32,743 bases of DNA, from the NCBI RefSeq assembly GCF_018614055.1, contig NZ_JAGGPB010000044.1, positions 1-32,743 on the forward strand, given 5' to 3'. The notes under the pieces are model-generated. The model did not search any database and was not told where the DNA came from. It saw nothing but the letters and a program-made list of their open reading frames with translations. The stretch's first letter is position 1; each line of letters begins with the position of its first letter. The DNA is from Streptomyces sp. ISL-98. Lineage in GTDB: Bacteria > Actinomycetota > Actinomycetes > Streptomycetales > Streptomycetaceae. The translations under genes were made by a program, and so were the position numbers. Positions 1-7,286 of the stretch are shown piece by piece.

Positions 1-52
1 TCTCCACGGATCGGCTGCCCTCAGCTTCACCGGACTACTGCGACAGCCCGGC

Positions 53-75
53 GGCAGGGGTCTTGCACCCCTGCC
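53..75. terminator. Perfect 9-bp hairpin, terminator-like
   Basis: GGCAGGGGT (53-61) and ACCCCTGCC (67-75) pair perfectly across a 5-nt loop. There is no U-tract, which is common for actinomycete terminators. It may end a gene lying left of the window; no gene is visible next to it. Confidence 0.4.
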
Positions 76-254
76 CGGTAACAGTGGCGCCTCGTGGCGC
101 ACCTCGATCTTGTTCCACTTCGACATGCCCGGCCAATGCCGTTGCTTGTACACTGCATGCAGTTCGTCGTGACGCTGGAGCGATGCGGTCGTTGGACTCG
201 ACATGCATCCCTGGGTGGGCTTACCTGATCATGTGCGGTTGGGGGCGGTGACCC

Positions 255-482
255 GGTGGGTGACCCCCGAACTCGTCGCCGAGACGCTGGCCCGGTGCGG
301 CGTCAGGACAAGTAGCCCGGTGCGTTGCCACCCCGCAGCACCAGCCACCAGGCGAATCCCGCCGTGCCCCACGCACGGGCAGCGGCCCCCAGCACCAGTC
401 GTCGCTGCCGCTCATCCAGATGCGGCAGCAACAGCTCGAACGCCTCCGCCAGCCCCGCCTCGACCCCTTCCGACACATCCGA
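255..482 (-). pseudogene. ISAzo13-type transposase remnant (N-terminal part, frameshifted)
   Basis: Read on the minus strand from about 482, one frame gives LLPHLDERQRRLVLGAAARA. After a one-base frame change near 370 a second frame gives GHGGIRLVAGAAG. Together these match the start of ISAzo13-family transposases as I remember them (LDERQRR, GAEAR, GHGGI-VARAAG). The frame then changes again and similarity is lost. No DDE catalytic part is present and no terminal repeats were found, so this is a dead relic. The family name rests on remembered motif similarity. Confidence 0.7.
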
Positions 483-682
483 ATCCTACGGGTCAACAGA
501 CCTTAGAAATCGAGGAGTTATTAATCGTCAGACTCCTGCTCATCTACCCACGGCGGGTCGCACAGGAGGGAGGCGCCGACTATTGCCAGCGTCGACGCCA
601 ATCAGATGGTTCCCCGCGTCACGGGGCCGTGCGGGATCTTGAAGTTTCGACCCCCCTCCCTTATTTCCTTGTGGGCGCACGC

Positions 683-702
683 GAGTTGATGGGTATCAAC
701 TC
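683..702. promoter_or_regulatory. Operator-like inverted repeat GAGTTGAT-GGGT-ATCAACTC
   Basis: This is a perfect 8-bp inverted repeat with a 4-bp spacer. The half-site core GAGTTG recurs at 718-723 and again as a pair, TCAACTC (762-768) and GAGTTGA (784-790). Repeated half-sites in a long leader suggest a dimeric repressor, and TTGAT/ATCAA halves are MarR-like. No regulator gene lies beside it, so the bound protein is unknown. Confidence 0.45.
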
Positions 703-862
703 TCGTTTGATGCATGCGAGTTGTCGCCTGCCACTTGGGTGCTGTCGAGGTGCAGGCAGTGTCAACTCATAATTCTGACTCGCGAGTTGAGGTGTGCGTG
801 CTCGCTTGGTGCTTGCTGTGGGTGGCTTGCAAGACCGTGCGTGACGTCGAGCAGCATCCACC

Positions 863-891
863 TACTAGGCAGTAGTAATTACTGCCTAGTA
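863..891. promoter_or_regulatory. 12-bp inverted repeat, probable operator
   Basis: TACTAGGCAGTA (863-874) is repeated in inverse at 880-891 as TACTGCCTAGTA with a 5-bp spacer (GTAAT). The site is AT-rich in GC-rich surroundings. It lies about 295 bp upstream of the DoxX-like gene, in a leader with no credible ORF. This is most likely a dimeric repressor site; a transcript hairpin is the alternative. Confidence 0.5.
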
Positions 892-1026
892 ATCTCTTCA
901 CGACTTTTTCACTTGGCTGAGTTGCGTCGCCGTGCGGTGATGGATCATGATCGGCGGGCCATAGTCACGCAAGCCTCCGAGGTACCAGCGGCGAATCGAA
1001 CATCCCTGATACGAAACCGACGGGGG

Positions 1027-1054
1027 AGTCGAGTCGGTCGTGCTGAACTCGACT
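1027..1054. promoter_or_regulatory. Inverted repeat AGTCGAGT / ACTCGACT
   Basis: Two perfect 8-bp arms (1027-1034 and 1047-1054) are separated by 12 nt, about 130 bp upstream of the first operon gene. They could form a leader hairpin or a further operator. The remaining leader (about 500-1185) shows no gene I can support. Confidence 0.3.
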
Positions 1055-1185
1055 GAGGGGGCATCGCGGCAATCGCGCGCGGCGAACTGTCTTATCTCGA
1101 AACGATCACGCCTGGGCTGACAGTGGTGCTCAGACGTGAACGGCCCACTTGAAATGCTGAAATCCGCACATTGGAGACCCCGTAG

Positions 1186-1551
1186 ATGAAGCTCCTTCTT
1201 CTTCCGGACCCCTGGTGGCTGCCCGCAATCCTCGCGGCGGTTCTTTTCATTGACGCCATGCTCTCGATCCGGCCGCCCAAGTTTATTCACGACTGCCTGA
1301 GCGGCGTCGGATTCCCCCGTGACTGGTGGTGGGCTCTGATCGGCATCAAGGTGCTGGCGGCTGCCGGCCTTGTTGTCGGGCTCCACACTGAGGGAGTCGG
1401 CCTCGCCGCCGTGACCGGCGTCATCGCGTACTTCCTCATGGCGTCGTACGCCCACATCCGCGCACGCTTTGTCGGTACGGCGTTCTGGGTCAACTGCCTC
1501 GGAATGCTCGCCTTCTCTTGCGCAATCCTTCCTATCTCTTACATCGGATAG
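1186..1551 (+). CDS. DoxX-like small integral membrane protein
   Basis: This 121-residue protein has four predicted membrane segments at about residues 10-28, 47-67, 71-91 and 100-120. That length and topology fit the DoxX-like family, whose members are often linked to redox or quinone chemistry but are mostly uncharacterised. A purine-rich GGAG lies about 9 nt before the ATG. It is the first gene of a compact operon: the downstream ligase starts 26 bp after its stop. Its role here is unknown; a membrane redox partner or anchor for the pathway is an inference. Assignment rests on topology and overall appearance, because the family has no single diagnostic motif. Confidence 0.7.
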   Translation: MKLLLLPDPWWLPAILAAVLFIDAMLSIRPPKFIHDCLSGVGFPRDWWWALIGIKVLAAAGLVVGLHTEGVGLAAVTGVIAYFLMASYAHIRARFVGTAFWVNCLGMLAFSCAILPISYIG

Positions 1552-1577
1552 CCCCGACTCCCGGCTGAAGGCACCTG

Positions 1578-3191
1578 ATGAAGCGAAAATCAAATCCGCC
1601 CAAGAACCTTGCCGTTCTGTTCGACTGGCACGCGGACAAGGCCCGTTCGACGTCCCTGCATCTTGACCGCCCGTTCGACATCGCGCCGAATGCCGGCGTC
1701 GATTACGACGCCCAGGCCCTTGCCGGTCTCGTCGCCGATGCGTCCGGTTGGCTCTACGCAGCCGGTGCCCGACGTGGCGATCGCATTGCCGTCATCAAAG
1801 AGAACCACTTCGATGTCGTCATGCTGTCCGCCGCGGCCGCGCGCATCGGGGCCATTGCGGCGACCATTTCGGCTGCCAACCGGCCGGCTCACCTCCTCGA
1901 GATGCTCCAGCGGCTGCAGCCCGTGGTCACCGTCATCTCCGCAAAGACGCTCGAAACAGCGGCTCGGGCCGGGATCGATCTGAGCACGTTCGGCCGGACC
2001 ATCCTCCTTGGCGAGGCGGCCGACGACAGCGCCGGCATCCCCCTGGAGCAGCTCGCCGGGTCGCCCGTCCCGGAGATGAGCATCAGGCCGGACGACGAGC
2101 CGATGATGATCACCCACACGTCGGGCACGACGAGCACGCCGAAGCTCGTCGTGCATACGGCCGAGACCAATCGCGCGGCGACTCGACTCGAGTTGCTTCC
2201 GATGCCGATCATCGTCAACCGGCCCGACGACGTCTGCCTCAGCTCCATCTCGTTTGCTCATTCGCGAGCATATGCGTGGGCATTTGCGCAGTTCCGTTGG
2301 GCGCCTAAGCGACTCCTCATCGGAAGCACCCACGACGCGCACGATGTCGAACGCGTCATGGAATCCCAGCGGCCCACCACCATCGAGGCCACGCCGAACG
2401 TCTTCCAGCACTGGATTCCCCTGGTGCGCCGCCGGCCCGAACTGTTTGCTCAAGTCCGCTATTACCTGAACACGTTCGACATGATGCATCCGTCGATCGC
2501 GCGCCCGTTCATGAATGCGTCGCGCCACAGCCGGGTGATGTGGGGCCACAGCTGGGGGCAGAGCGAAGTCGGCCCGATTGCGGGCGGCGGGTACACCCGC
2601 CGCAAAATCAACAAGCTTGCTGGCTCCGTGAACGACAACATGAACAACATGGGCTGGGCTTGGCCCGGGCTGATGAAGGCCAAGGTTGTCGACCCTGACA
2701 CCGGTGCTCCCGTTCGCCGTGGACAGACGGGAATCCTCATGGTGCGAGGAAAGTCCCTGTTCGTCGACTATCTCGGCGAAACCGATCGCTATGAGGCAAA
2801 GAAGTCGGCCGGCTGGTGGAACACCGGAGACGTCGGCTACAAGGACTGCCTCGGCCGAATTCAGTTCGTCGACCGAGCGCTCGATGCCATTCCGGGTGTC
2901 AGCGCCACCGAGGTCGAGAGCGTCCTGCTCGAGCGAATCGAAGGGGCCCGCGAAGTTGTTCTGCTGTCGCGGGGCGAGCGTGCGCCCGTGCCCGTAGTGT
3001 GCCTCGATTCCGGGACGCTGTCCGACGAAGCGTGGAAGGCTGCTTCCGCCGGACTCGCCCCGATGGGCGACCCGATCGTTGTCACCTGGGACGAATTGCC
3101 GCGAACCTCCACCTGGAAAATTCGCCGCAAGGAATTGCGCGAACTCGTGCTCGCAGACGACGAAACCGAGCTTGAAGAGCGGTTCACCTGA
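1578..3191 (+). CDS. ANL-superfamily acyl/aryl-AMP ligase (class I adenylate-forming enzyme)
   Basis: This 537-residue enzyme probably activates a carboxylic acid as its acyl-AMP and then passes it to CoA, an amine or a carrier. The P-loop THTSGTTSTPK lies at about 179-189, a WGQSE (A5-type) motif at 326-330, WWNTGD (A7) at 413-418, and a C-terminal LPRTSTWKIRR segment holds the A10-type lysine (Lys514). In the last motif the usual Gly before Lys is Trp. The A8 hinge (DRALDAIPG, about 432-440) is also divergent, so this is not a standard acyl-CoA synthetase. A GAAGG ribosome site lies 8 nt before the ATG. Its TGA shares one base with the next ATG (TGATG), indicating translational coupling. 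Substrate cannot be read from sequence. Confidence 0.85.
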   Translation: MKRKSNPPKNLAVLFDWHADKARSTSLHLDRPFDIAPNAGVDYDAQALAGLVADASGWLYAAGARRGDRIAVIKENHFDVVMLSAAAARIGAIAATISAANRPAHLLEMLQRLQPVVTVISAKTLETAARAGIDLSTFGRTILLGEAADDSAGIPLEQLAGSPVPEMSIRPDDEPMMITHTSGTTSTPKLVVHTAETNRAATRLELLPMPIIVNRPDDVCLSSISFAHSRAYAWAFAQFRWAPKRLLIGSTHDAHDVERVMESQRPTTIEATPNVFQHWIPLVRRRPELFAQVRYYLNTFDMMHPSIARPFMNASRHSRVMWGHSWGQSEVGPIAGGGYTRRKINKLAGSVNDNMNNMGWAWPGLMKAKVVDPDTGAPVRRGQTGILMVRGKSLFVDYLGETDRYEAKKSAGWWNTGDVGYKDCLGRIQFVDRALDAIPGVSATEVESVLLERIEGAREVVLLSRGERAPVPVVCLDSGTLSDEAWKAASAGLAPMGDPIVVTWDELPRTSTWKIRRKELRELVLADDETELEERFT

Positions 3192-4090
3192 TGCCTACGA
3201 CAGATTTCCCGAAGGTCGCACCGGCCACGCGGACCGCTGACTTCGACCCGTTCGAGGCGGCTCTGCACGCGACGCTCGTCGAAATGCCCTACAACAGCGC
3301 GACCGAGTACCACCGCGTGTACGGGCAGGATCCCGATGCGCGCCTCGGCGCCGCCTGCATCTACCAGACCGTTGACGTCGCGCGCAGGGCAGAGGCCCTC
3401 GGCTCGCCGCCGGCAACCCTCCTGCAGGACGAACGGCACGTGGCAGCCGTGTTCCAGGACGGCGGCGACATCGTCGTGCTGGACCCGTACCTGCTCCATC
3501 TCGACCCGATCCGCTTCCCCGCAAGCGAAGTCGAGCAGGGCTCGTCGTCGGTCGAGGTTCCCGCGGCACCCGTGCGCCTCGACGCGGACGGAAAGGAGCG
3601 GTTCGCCCGTCTCAGCGCCCGGTACACGGCGCGCGAGGGCGAATACGTCATCCGGCTCAGCTACTCGCGGTTCAGCCCGACCAAGAACGCCACCGTCCTC
3701 AGCCGGCACTTCTCGCTCCGGTCGTCGTCCGAGTTCGTTCCCGACGACTTCGCACGGGACATGAAGGCCCTGCTGACGCATCCGGAGCAGACGAGCGTGT
3801 CCGTGCGGGCCGTCTCGCCGGATCTGCGCGCCACGACGGAAGCCATCTTGCCTCTGCACGGCTTCGCGGAGCGGGACTTCCGCGCCGATGACATCTGGCT
3901 GCGCTCCGGCCAAGGAGCCGTTCTCCACGGCTCTGATGACAGGGCGGCCACCGTGTGGCGCCAACTGGAGACGAGCCTGGCTCTGGACTCCGCCACTCTC
4001 AGTGACCATCTCATCGGGGCAGCGCGCATCTATCAGCAGATAGCCGACCCCACCCGTGCAGTCGCACCTTACTCGTTGGACGACGAATGA
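3191..4090 (+). CDS. Arylamine N-acetyltransferase-like / transglutaminase-fold protein
   Basis: This 299-residue protein carries Cys56 (in GAACIYQT), His83 (in DERHVAAVF) and Asp98 (in VVLDPYLL). This is the order of the catalytic triad of arylamine N-acetyltransferases, and the His-Asp spacing of 15 equals that of the classical enzymes (Cys69-His107-Asp122). The family moves acyl groups from a thioester to an amine; some members make amides or lactams in natural-product pathways. Classical NAT motifs around the Cys (RGGxCxE) are absent, so it would be a distant member or another papain-fold enzyme. It is embedded between the ANL ligase (1-bp overlap) and the deoxyribosyltransferase-like gene (4-bp ATGA overlap). 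I infer it acts on the activated acyl group, possibly as the amide-forming or release step. Confidence 0.55.
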   Translation: MPTTDFPKVAPATRTADFDPFEAALHATLVEMPYNSATEYHRVYGQDPDARLGAACIYQTVDVARRAEALGSPPATLLQDERHVAAVFQDGGDIVVLDPYLLHLDPIRFPASEVEQGSSSVEVPAAPVRLDADGKERFARLSARYTAREGEYVIRLSYSRFSPTKNATVLSRHFSLRSSSEFVPDDFARDMKALLTHPEQTSVSVRAVSPDLRATTEAILPLHGFAERDFRADDIWLRSGQGAVLHGSDDRAATVWRQLETSLALDSATLSDHLIGAARIYQQIADPTRAVAPYSLDDE

Positions 4091-4605
4091 CTTTCAAACG
4101 GATCTTCATTGCCGGCACGATCCAAGGCTCGAACCAGGGCTGGAACATCGAGGATCAGTCCTATCGGACCGCGCTCGCGTCGATCCTCGAAACCCACCTC
4201 CCGGGCGTCGAATGCTTCGACCCGAGCACGCCCGTCCTGGAACTCCTGGCCACCGCCGAGACCCGTGACGCCGTGCAGCAGATGCTCGGCAGCCTTTCCG
4301 AGGCCACGCACATGGACAGCGCCCCGGACGCCGTTCAGAAGGTGCGTACGGCGTTCAGGGAGATGACGAGCGAGGCCGCGAAGTGCGACCTATGCATCGC
4401 CTATCTGCCGAACTCCATGCCAAGCATGGGTACTGCCATGGAGATGTACGCCGCCCACCTCAGCGGCGTCCCCGTCGTGACGATCACCGACATGGTGCAG
4501 AACCTGTCGATCGTTTCGATTTCCGACTGGATCTTCTCCGACATCCCGGCGTTCGAGAACTGGGTAGCAAAGAGGGCGTCCGTCGAGGAGCCCACGGCCG
4601 TCTGA
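4087..4605 (+). CDS. Nucleoside 2-deoxyribosyltransferase-like protein
   Basis: This 172-residue protein begins with an FIAGTIQGS Rossmann-like motif (7-15). It carries SDQSY-type sequence (EDQSYR, 22-27) and a C-terminal SMGTAMEM segment (113-120). There Glu119 sits where nucleoside 2-deoxyribosyltransferases and related N-glycosidases place their catalytic Glu. Such enzymes cleave or exchange N-glycosidic bonds of nucleosides, or hydrolyse nucleotide-type substrates. Its ATG overlaps the preceding stop (ATGA), so it is produced with the triad protein. A nucleotide-processing enzyme inside an acyl-activating operon is unusual; it may modify a nucleoside substrate or a nucleotide cofactor. 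It is the last gene of the coupled set, followed by a 308-bp gap. Confidence 0.65.
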   Translation: MTFKRIFIAGTIQGSNQGWNIEDQSYRTALASILETHLPGVECFDPSTPVLELLATAETRDAVQQMLGSLSEATHMDSAPDAVQKVRTAFREMTSEAAKCDLCIAYLPNSMPSMGTAMEMYAAHLSGVPVVTITDMVQNLSIVSISDWIFSDIPAFENWVAKRASVEEPTAV

Positions 4606-4670
4606 CCGGCCAGGGCCGACCCGGCCGACCTGCTGATGCTGTCGGCGCAGGGGACGTTCGTCCGCCGACC

Positions 4671-4761
4671 ATGGGTGGGAAACTCTTCGGATTCCCTTGA
4701 GACGTGCGCATCGCCGTAGGTCAGCGGCTCGATGAACCGCACGGCAAGAGTTTCCCCCCAT
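4671..4761. repeat. 91-bp palindromic element with 16/17-bp terminal inverted repeats
   Basis: The gap 4606-4913 has no gene. Within it ATGGGTGGGAAACTCTT (4671-4687) is mirrored by AAGAGTTTCCCCCCAT (4746-4761). The inner 11 bp (GGGAAACTCTT / AAGAGTTTCCC) are perfect and the outer part lacks one base. The 58-bp interior is non-coding. It could be a miniature inverted-repeat element, or a long transcript hairpin separating the two halves of the cluster. No clear target duplication is visible. Confidence 0.5.
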
Positions 4762-4913
4762 GACGGGCGCCACGGCACCAAGCCCTCCGAGCACCTCGAC
4801 CCTTTCCTCCGAATCAACGGTCCGCCGCAATGACGGCGCCCCGAACCGCCGCCGACGACGATCGAGCGAGCGGCTGAAGAATCGGGTCTATCACCCAGGA
4901 GTTACCACCTGCT

Positions 4914-6689
4914 ATGGTTCCTGATCACATACATGAACAGGTTCAAATATCGTCGAATGTTGACGCGCCCGACGTCCTCACCATGGTCGACGCGCTGCGG
5001 CGATCCGCTCTTCGGAATGATGGCCGCGGAGTTCGGTTCCATGTGACACGAGACGAGTCCACGCGCGTCACCTACGCCGATCTCGACCGCATGGGCCGCC
5101 ATGAAGCTGTCAGGCTGTGGCGTGCCGGATACCGGCCGGGCGACCGGGCGTTGCTCGCATTCGAGCCGAGCCTCGACTTCTTGCGGGCCGTGTACGGAGC
5201 GATGTACGCAGGGCTGACGGTGGTGCCTGCACCGGTCACACCGGGCCGGCACCTTGAGGCCATCCGCGACTGGGTCGTGTCCATTGCGGCCGATGCCGGC
5301 AGCTCTCTTGTCATGACGACGGAGAGTGTGGCCCAGGAGCTCAGCGGCATGGAAGGCCTGACGCTGTGGCGTCTCTCGGACCTTGGTGACGCAGCACATG
5401 CCGAAGCGTGGGAGGAACCTGGCCTCACGCCGGACGACGTGGCCGTACTGCAGTACACCTCGGGCTCGACAGGCCAGCCCAAAGGTGTCGTGATCACCCA
5501 CGGCAACCTCGTCGCCAATGAACGAAGTATCGCTGCTGTCACCGGCATCGACGCGGACACGGTCGCGGTCGGATGGCTGCCGCACTACCACGACATGGGC
5601 CTCGTGGGCATGTACCTCCAGATTGCGTTCGCGGGAGCCGAGCTCATTGCGATGAGTCCCGCGCTGTTCCTTCGCCGGCCTGCGCTGTGGCTCGAGCTGA
5701 TCACGAAACATCGAGGCACCGCCACCGTCGGCCCCGACTTCGCCTACGCCCTGTGCGCTCGCCTCGTGACCGACGAAAAGCTCGAAGAGCTCGATCTGTC
5801 ATCGTTGCGGACGGTCATCACCGGGGCCGAGCCCGTGCGGATCAGCACACTGCAGCGGTTCGCCGACCGATTCGCGCGTTGCGGCTTCCAGTTGTCCGCC
5901 TTCGTGCCTGCGTACGGCATGGCTGAGGCCACGCTGATCGTGACGGCCAAGCGGCCGGATACCTCGGTCGGCACGCTGGCGGTGGACCCGGCCGCGCTGG
6001 AACAGGGCAGTGCCGTGAGCTCCGCGAGTGCGGATGCGGCGGTGCTGGTGTCCTGCGGACCGCCGACGCCGGAGCACGAGGTCGTCATCGTGGACCCGGC
6101 TTCGCTCTCGCCCGTTACGGACGGCACCGTCGGTGAGATCTGTGTGCACGGGCCGAGCATCGCCGGCGGCTATTGGCGGCGGCCCGACGAAACCGCCCAG
6201 AGTTTCGGAGTCCGCCCCGGCGGATACGGCCGCCCCTTTCTCCGCACCGGCGACCTCGGGTTTCTGCACGAGGGTGAACTCTTCGTGACCGGCCGGATCA
6301 AGGACCTGGTCATCGTGCACGGTCGCAACATCTACCCCACGGACGTCGAGACGTCGCTCGCCGGCCACCTTACGGGTCGCGGCGACGCGGTCACCGCGGC
6401 GTTCGAGTGGGACGACGGAGGAGTCGTCCTGGTCGCTGAGCACGCCAAGACGTTCGATCCGGAAGCTGTCGAACGCGCGCGGCGTGCCGTCGCCGCCGAA
6501 TTCTCGCTCGACTCCGTCGCGGTCGTGCTGGTTCGGCGCGGCGCCATTCCGAAGACGACGAGCGGCAAGATCCAGCGTCAGCTCACCCGGAAGAAACTCC
6601 TCAACGGTGAGCTGAAGGTCATCCACACCAGCGGTTCCTTGGCTCTCAAGGCCCGTATGGAGCTTGACCTCGACGGAAGCAAAGCATGA
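4914..6689 (+). CDS. Fatty-acyl-AMP ligase (FAAL)
   Basis: This 591-residue enzyme has canonical FAAL features: QYTSGSTGQPKGVV at about 180-193, WLPHYHDMGLVG at 221-232 (the FAAL-typical HDMGL), GPDFAYAL at 273-280 and a C-terminal GRIKDLVIVHGRNIYPTDVE hinge. The A10 lysine sits in PKTTSGKIQR. FAALs activate free fatty acids as acyl-AMP and load them on the phosphopantetheine arm of an acyl carrier protein instead of CoA. A carrier protein gene follows directly. AGGAG lies about 12 nt before the ATG. The 308-bp gap before it suggests its own promoter or read-through from the first operon. Chain length cannot be predicted by eye. Confidence 0.92.
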   Translation: MVPDHIHEQVQISSNVDAPDVLTMVDALRRSALRNDGRGVRFHVTRDESTRVTYADLDRMGRHEAVRLWRAGYRPGDRALLAFEPSLDFLRAVYGAMYAGLTVVPAPVTPGRHLEAIRDWVVSIAADAGSSLVMTTESVAQELSGMEGLTLWRLSDLGDAAHAEAWEEPGLTPDDVAVLQYTSGSTGQPKGVVITHGNLVANERSIAAVTGIDADTVAVGWLPHYHDMGLVGMYLQIAFAGAELIAMSPALFLRRPALWLELITKHRGTATVGPDFAYALCARLVTDEKLEELDLSSLRTVITGAEPVRISTLQRFADRFARCGFQLSAFVPAYGMAEATLIVTAKRPDTSVGTLAVDPAALEQGSAVSSASADAAVLVSCGPPTPEHEVVIVDPASLSPVTDGTVGEICVHGPSIAGGYWRRPDETAQSFGVRPGGYGRPFLRTGDLGFLHEGELFVTGRIKDLVIVHGRNIYPTDVETSLAGHLTGRGDAVTAAFEWDDGGVVLVAEHAKTFDPEAVERARRAVAAEFSLDSVAVVLVRRGAIPKTTSGKIQRQLTRKKLLNGELKVIHTSGSLALKARMELDLDGSKA

Positions 6690-6789
6690 CCCCCCAGTTG
6701 GAGCGCGCTGCCGCTCTTGATACGTGCCTCGGCGGTCCGGGCGGCGTGCGCCCTCCCGGTCGCGAGGAAGAGATGTTCCAGGAGGAAGC

Positions 6790-7050
6790 ATGAGCAGTAC
6801 TCAGCTCACGCGGACCAATATCGGTGACTGGCTCCGCGGCCGTGTCGTGACGTACGGGGAGCTCGCCCCGGACTCGTTCAGCGACGACACCCCCTTCGCC
6901 GACCTCGGATTCACATCGGTGTACGCCCTGACCCTGTGCGGCGACATCGAGGACACTTTCGGGCTGGTGGTCGAACCGACGATCGTCTGGCACCATCCGA
7001 CGATCCGAGAACTCGCCGACGCCCTCGAAGGGCTGCTCGAGCGGCGGTGA
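6790..7050 (+). CDS. Stand-alone acyl carrier protein
   Basis: This 86-residue protein has the four-helix carrier layout. The phosphopantetheine serine is Ser43 in FADLGFTSVYALTL, with the following helix GDIEDTFGLVVEP and a C-terminal PTIRELADALEGLL helix. A strong GGAGGAA ribosome site sits just before the ATG at 6790; an earlier in-frame ATG has no such site. It lies 100 bp after the FAAL and is its natural acceptor. No ketosynthase or condensation partner is present in the window, so the loaded chain must be used by another enzyme, perhaps the NAT-like protein. Needs 4'-phosphopantetheinylation by an enzyme encoded elsewhere. Confidence 0.9.
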   Translation: MSSTQLTRTNIGDWLRGRVVTYGELAPDSFSDDTPFADLGFTSVYALTLCGDIEDTFGLVVEPTIVWHHPTIRELADALEGLLERR

Positions 7051-7166
7051 TCCGGCGGGTCTGGAACCTCCAGGCGGCGTGCCACTGCTACCGGAACCTG
7101 ACCGCAGGACTCCAGTAGCGCGTTGCCAGCGGCTCGTTGGCAACAGCGCGACGAACCGACAGTCGC

Positions 7167-7197
7167 GTAGCCCGAGGGCGAGATCCCCTCGGGCTAC
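7167..7197 (+). terminator. 12-bp perfect hairpin terminator after the ACP gene
   Basis: GTAGCCCGAGGG (7167-7178) pairs perfectly with CCCTCGGGCTAC (7186-7197) across a 7-nt loop, 116 bp after the ACP stop. There is no U-tract. It probably ends or attenuates the acyl-activation transcript before the exporter gene. Confidence 0.7.
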
Positions 7198-7286
7198 CCG
7201 GCTGACTGACGCTGAGTCGGTTCACGGCTCGGCGAAAGCACTGCTCACAGCGGTGCATGACAAGCCACCCTTACGAGAGATCACTC

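Noticed and set aside
203..772. Plus-strand frame of 189 codons near the left end
   Set aside because: It runs through the transposase relic and operator repeats, with Pro/Ala-rich low-complexity sequence and no ribosome site.
898..1593. Minus-strand frame of 231 codons across the DoxX-like gene
   Set aside because: Charged, motif-free sequence that overlaps a convincing membrane protein and the operator region.
2109..2160. Clustered short CG-rich repeats considered as a CRISPR-like array
   Set aside because: They are in-frame codons of the ligase P-loop; no repeat-spacer regularity exists anywhere in the window.
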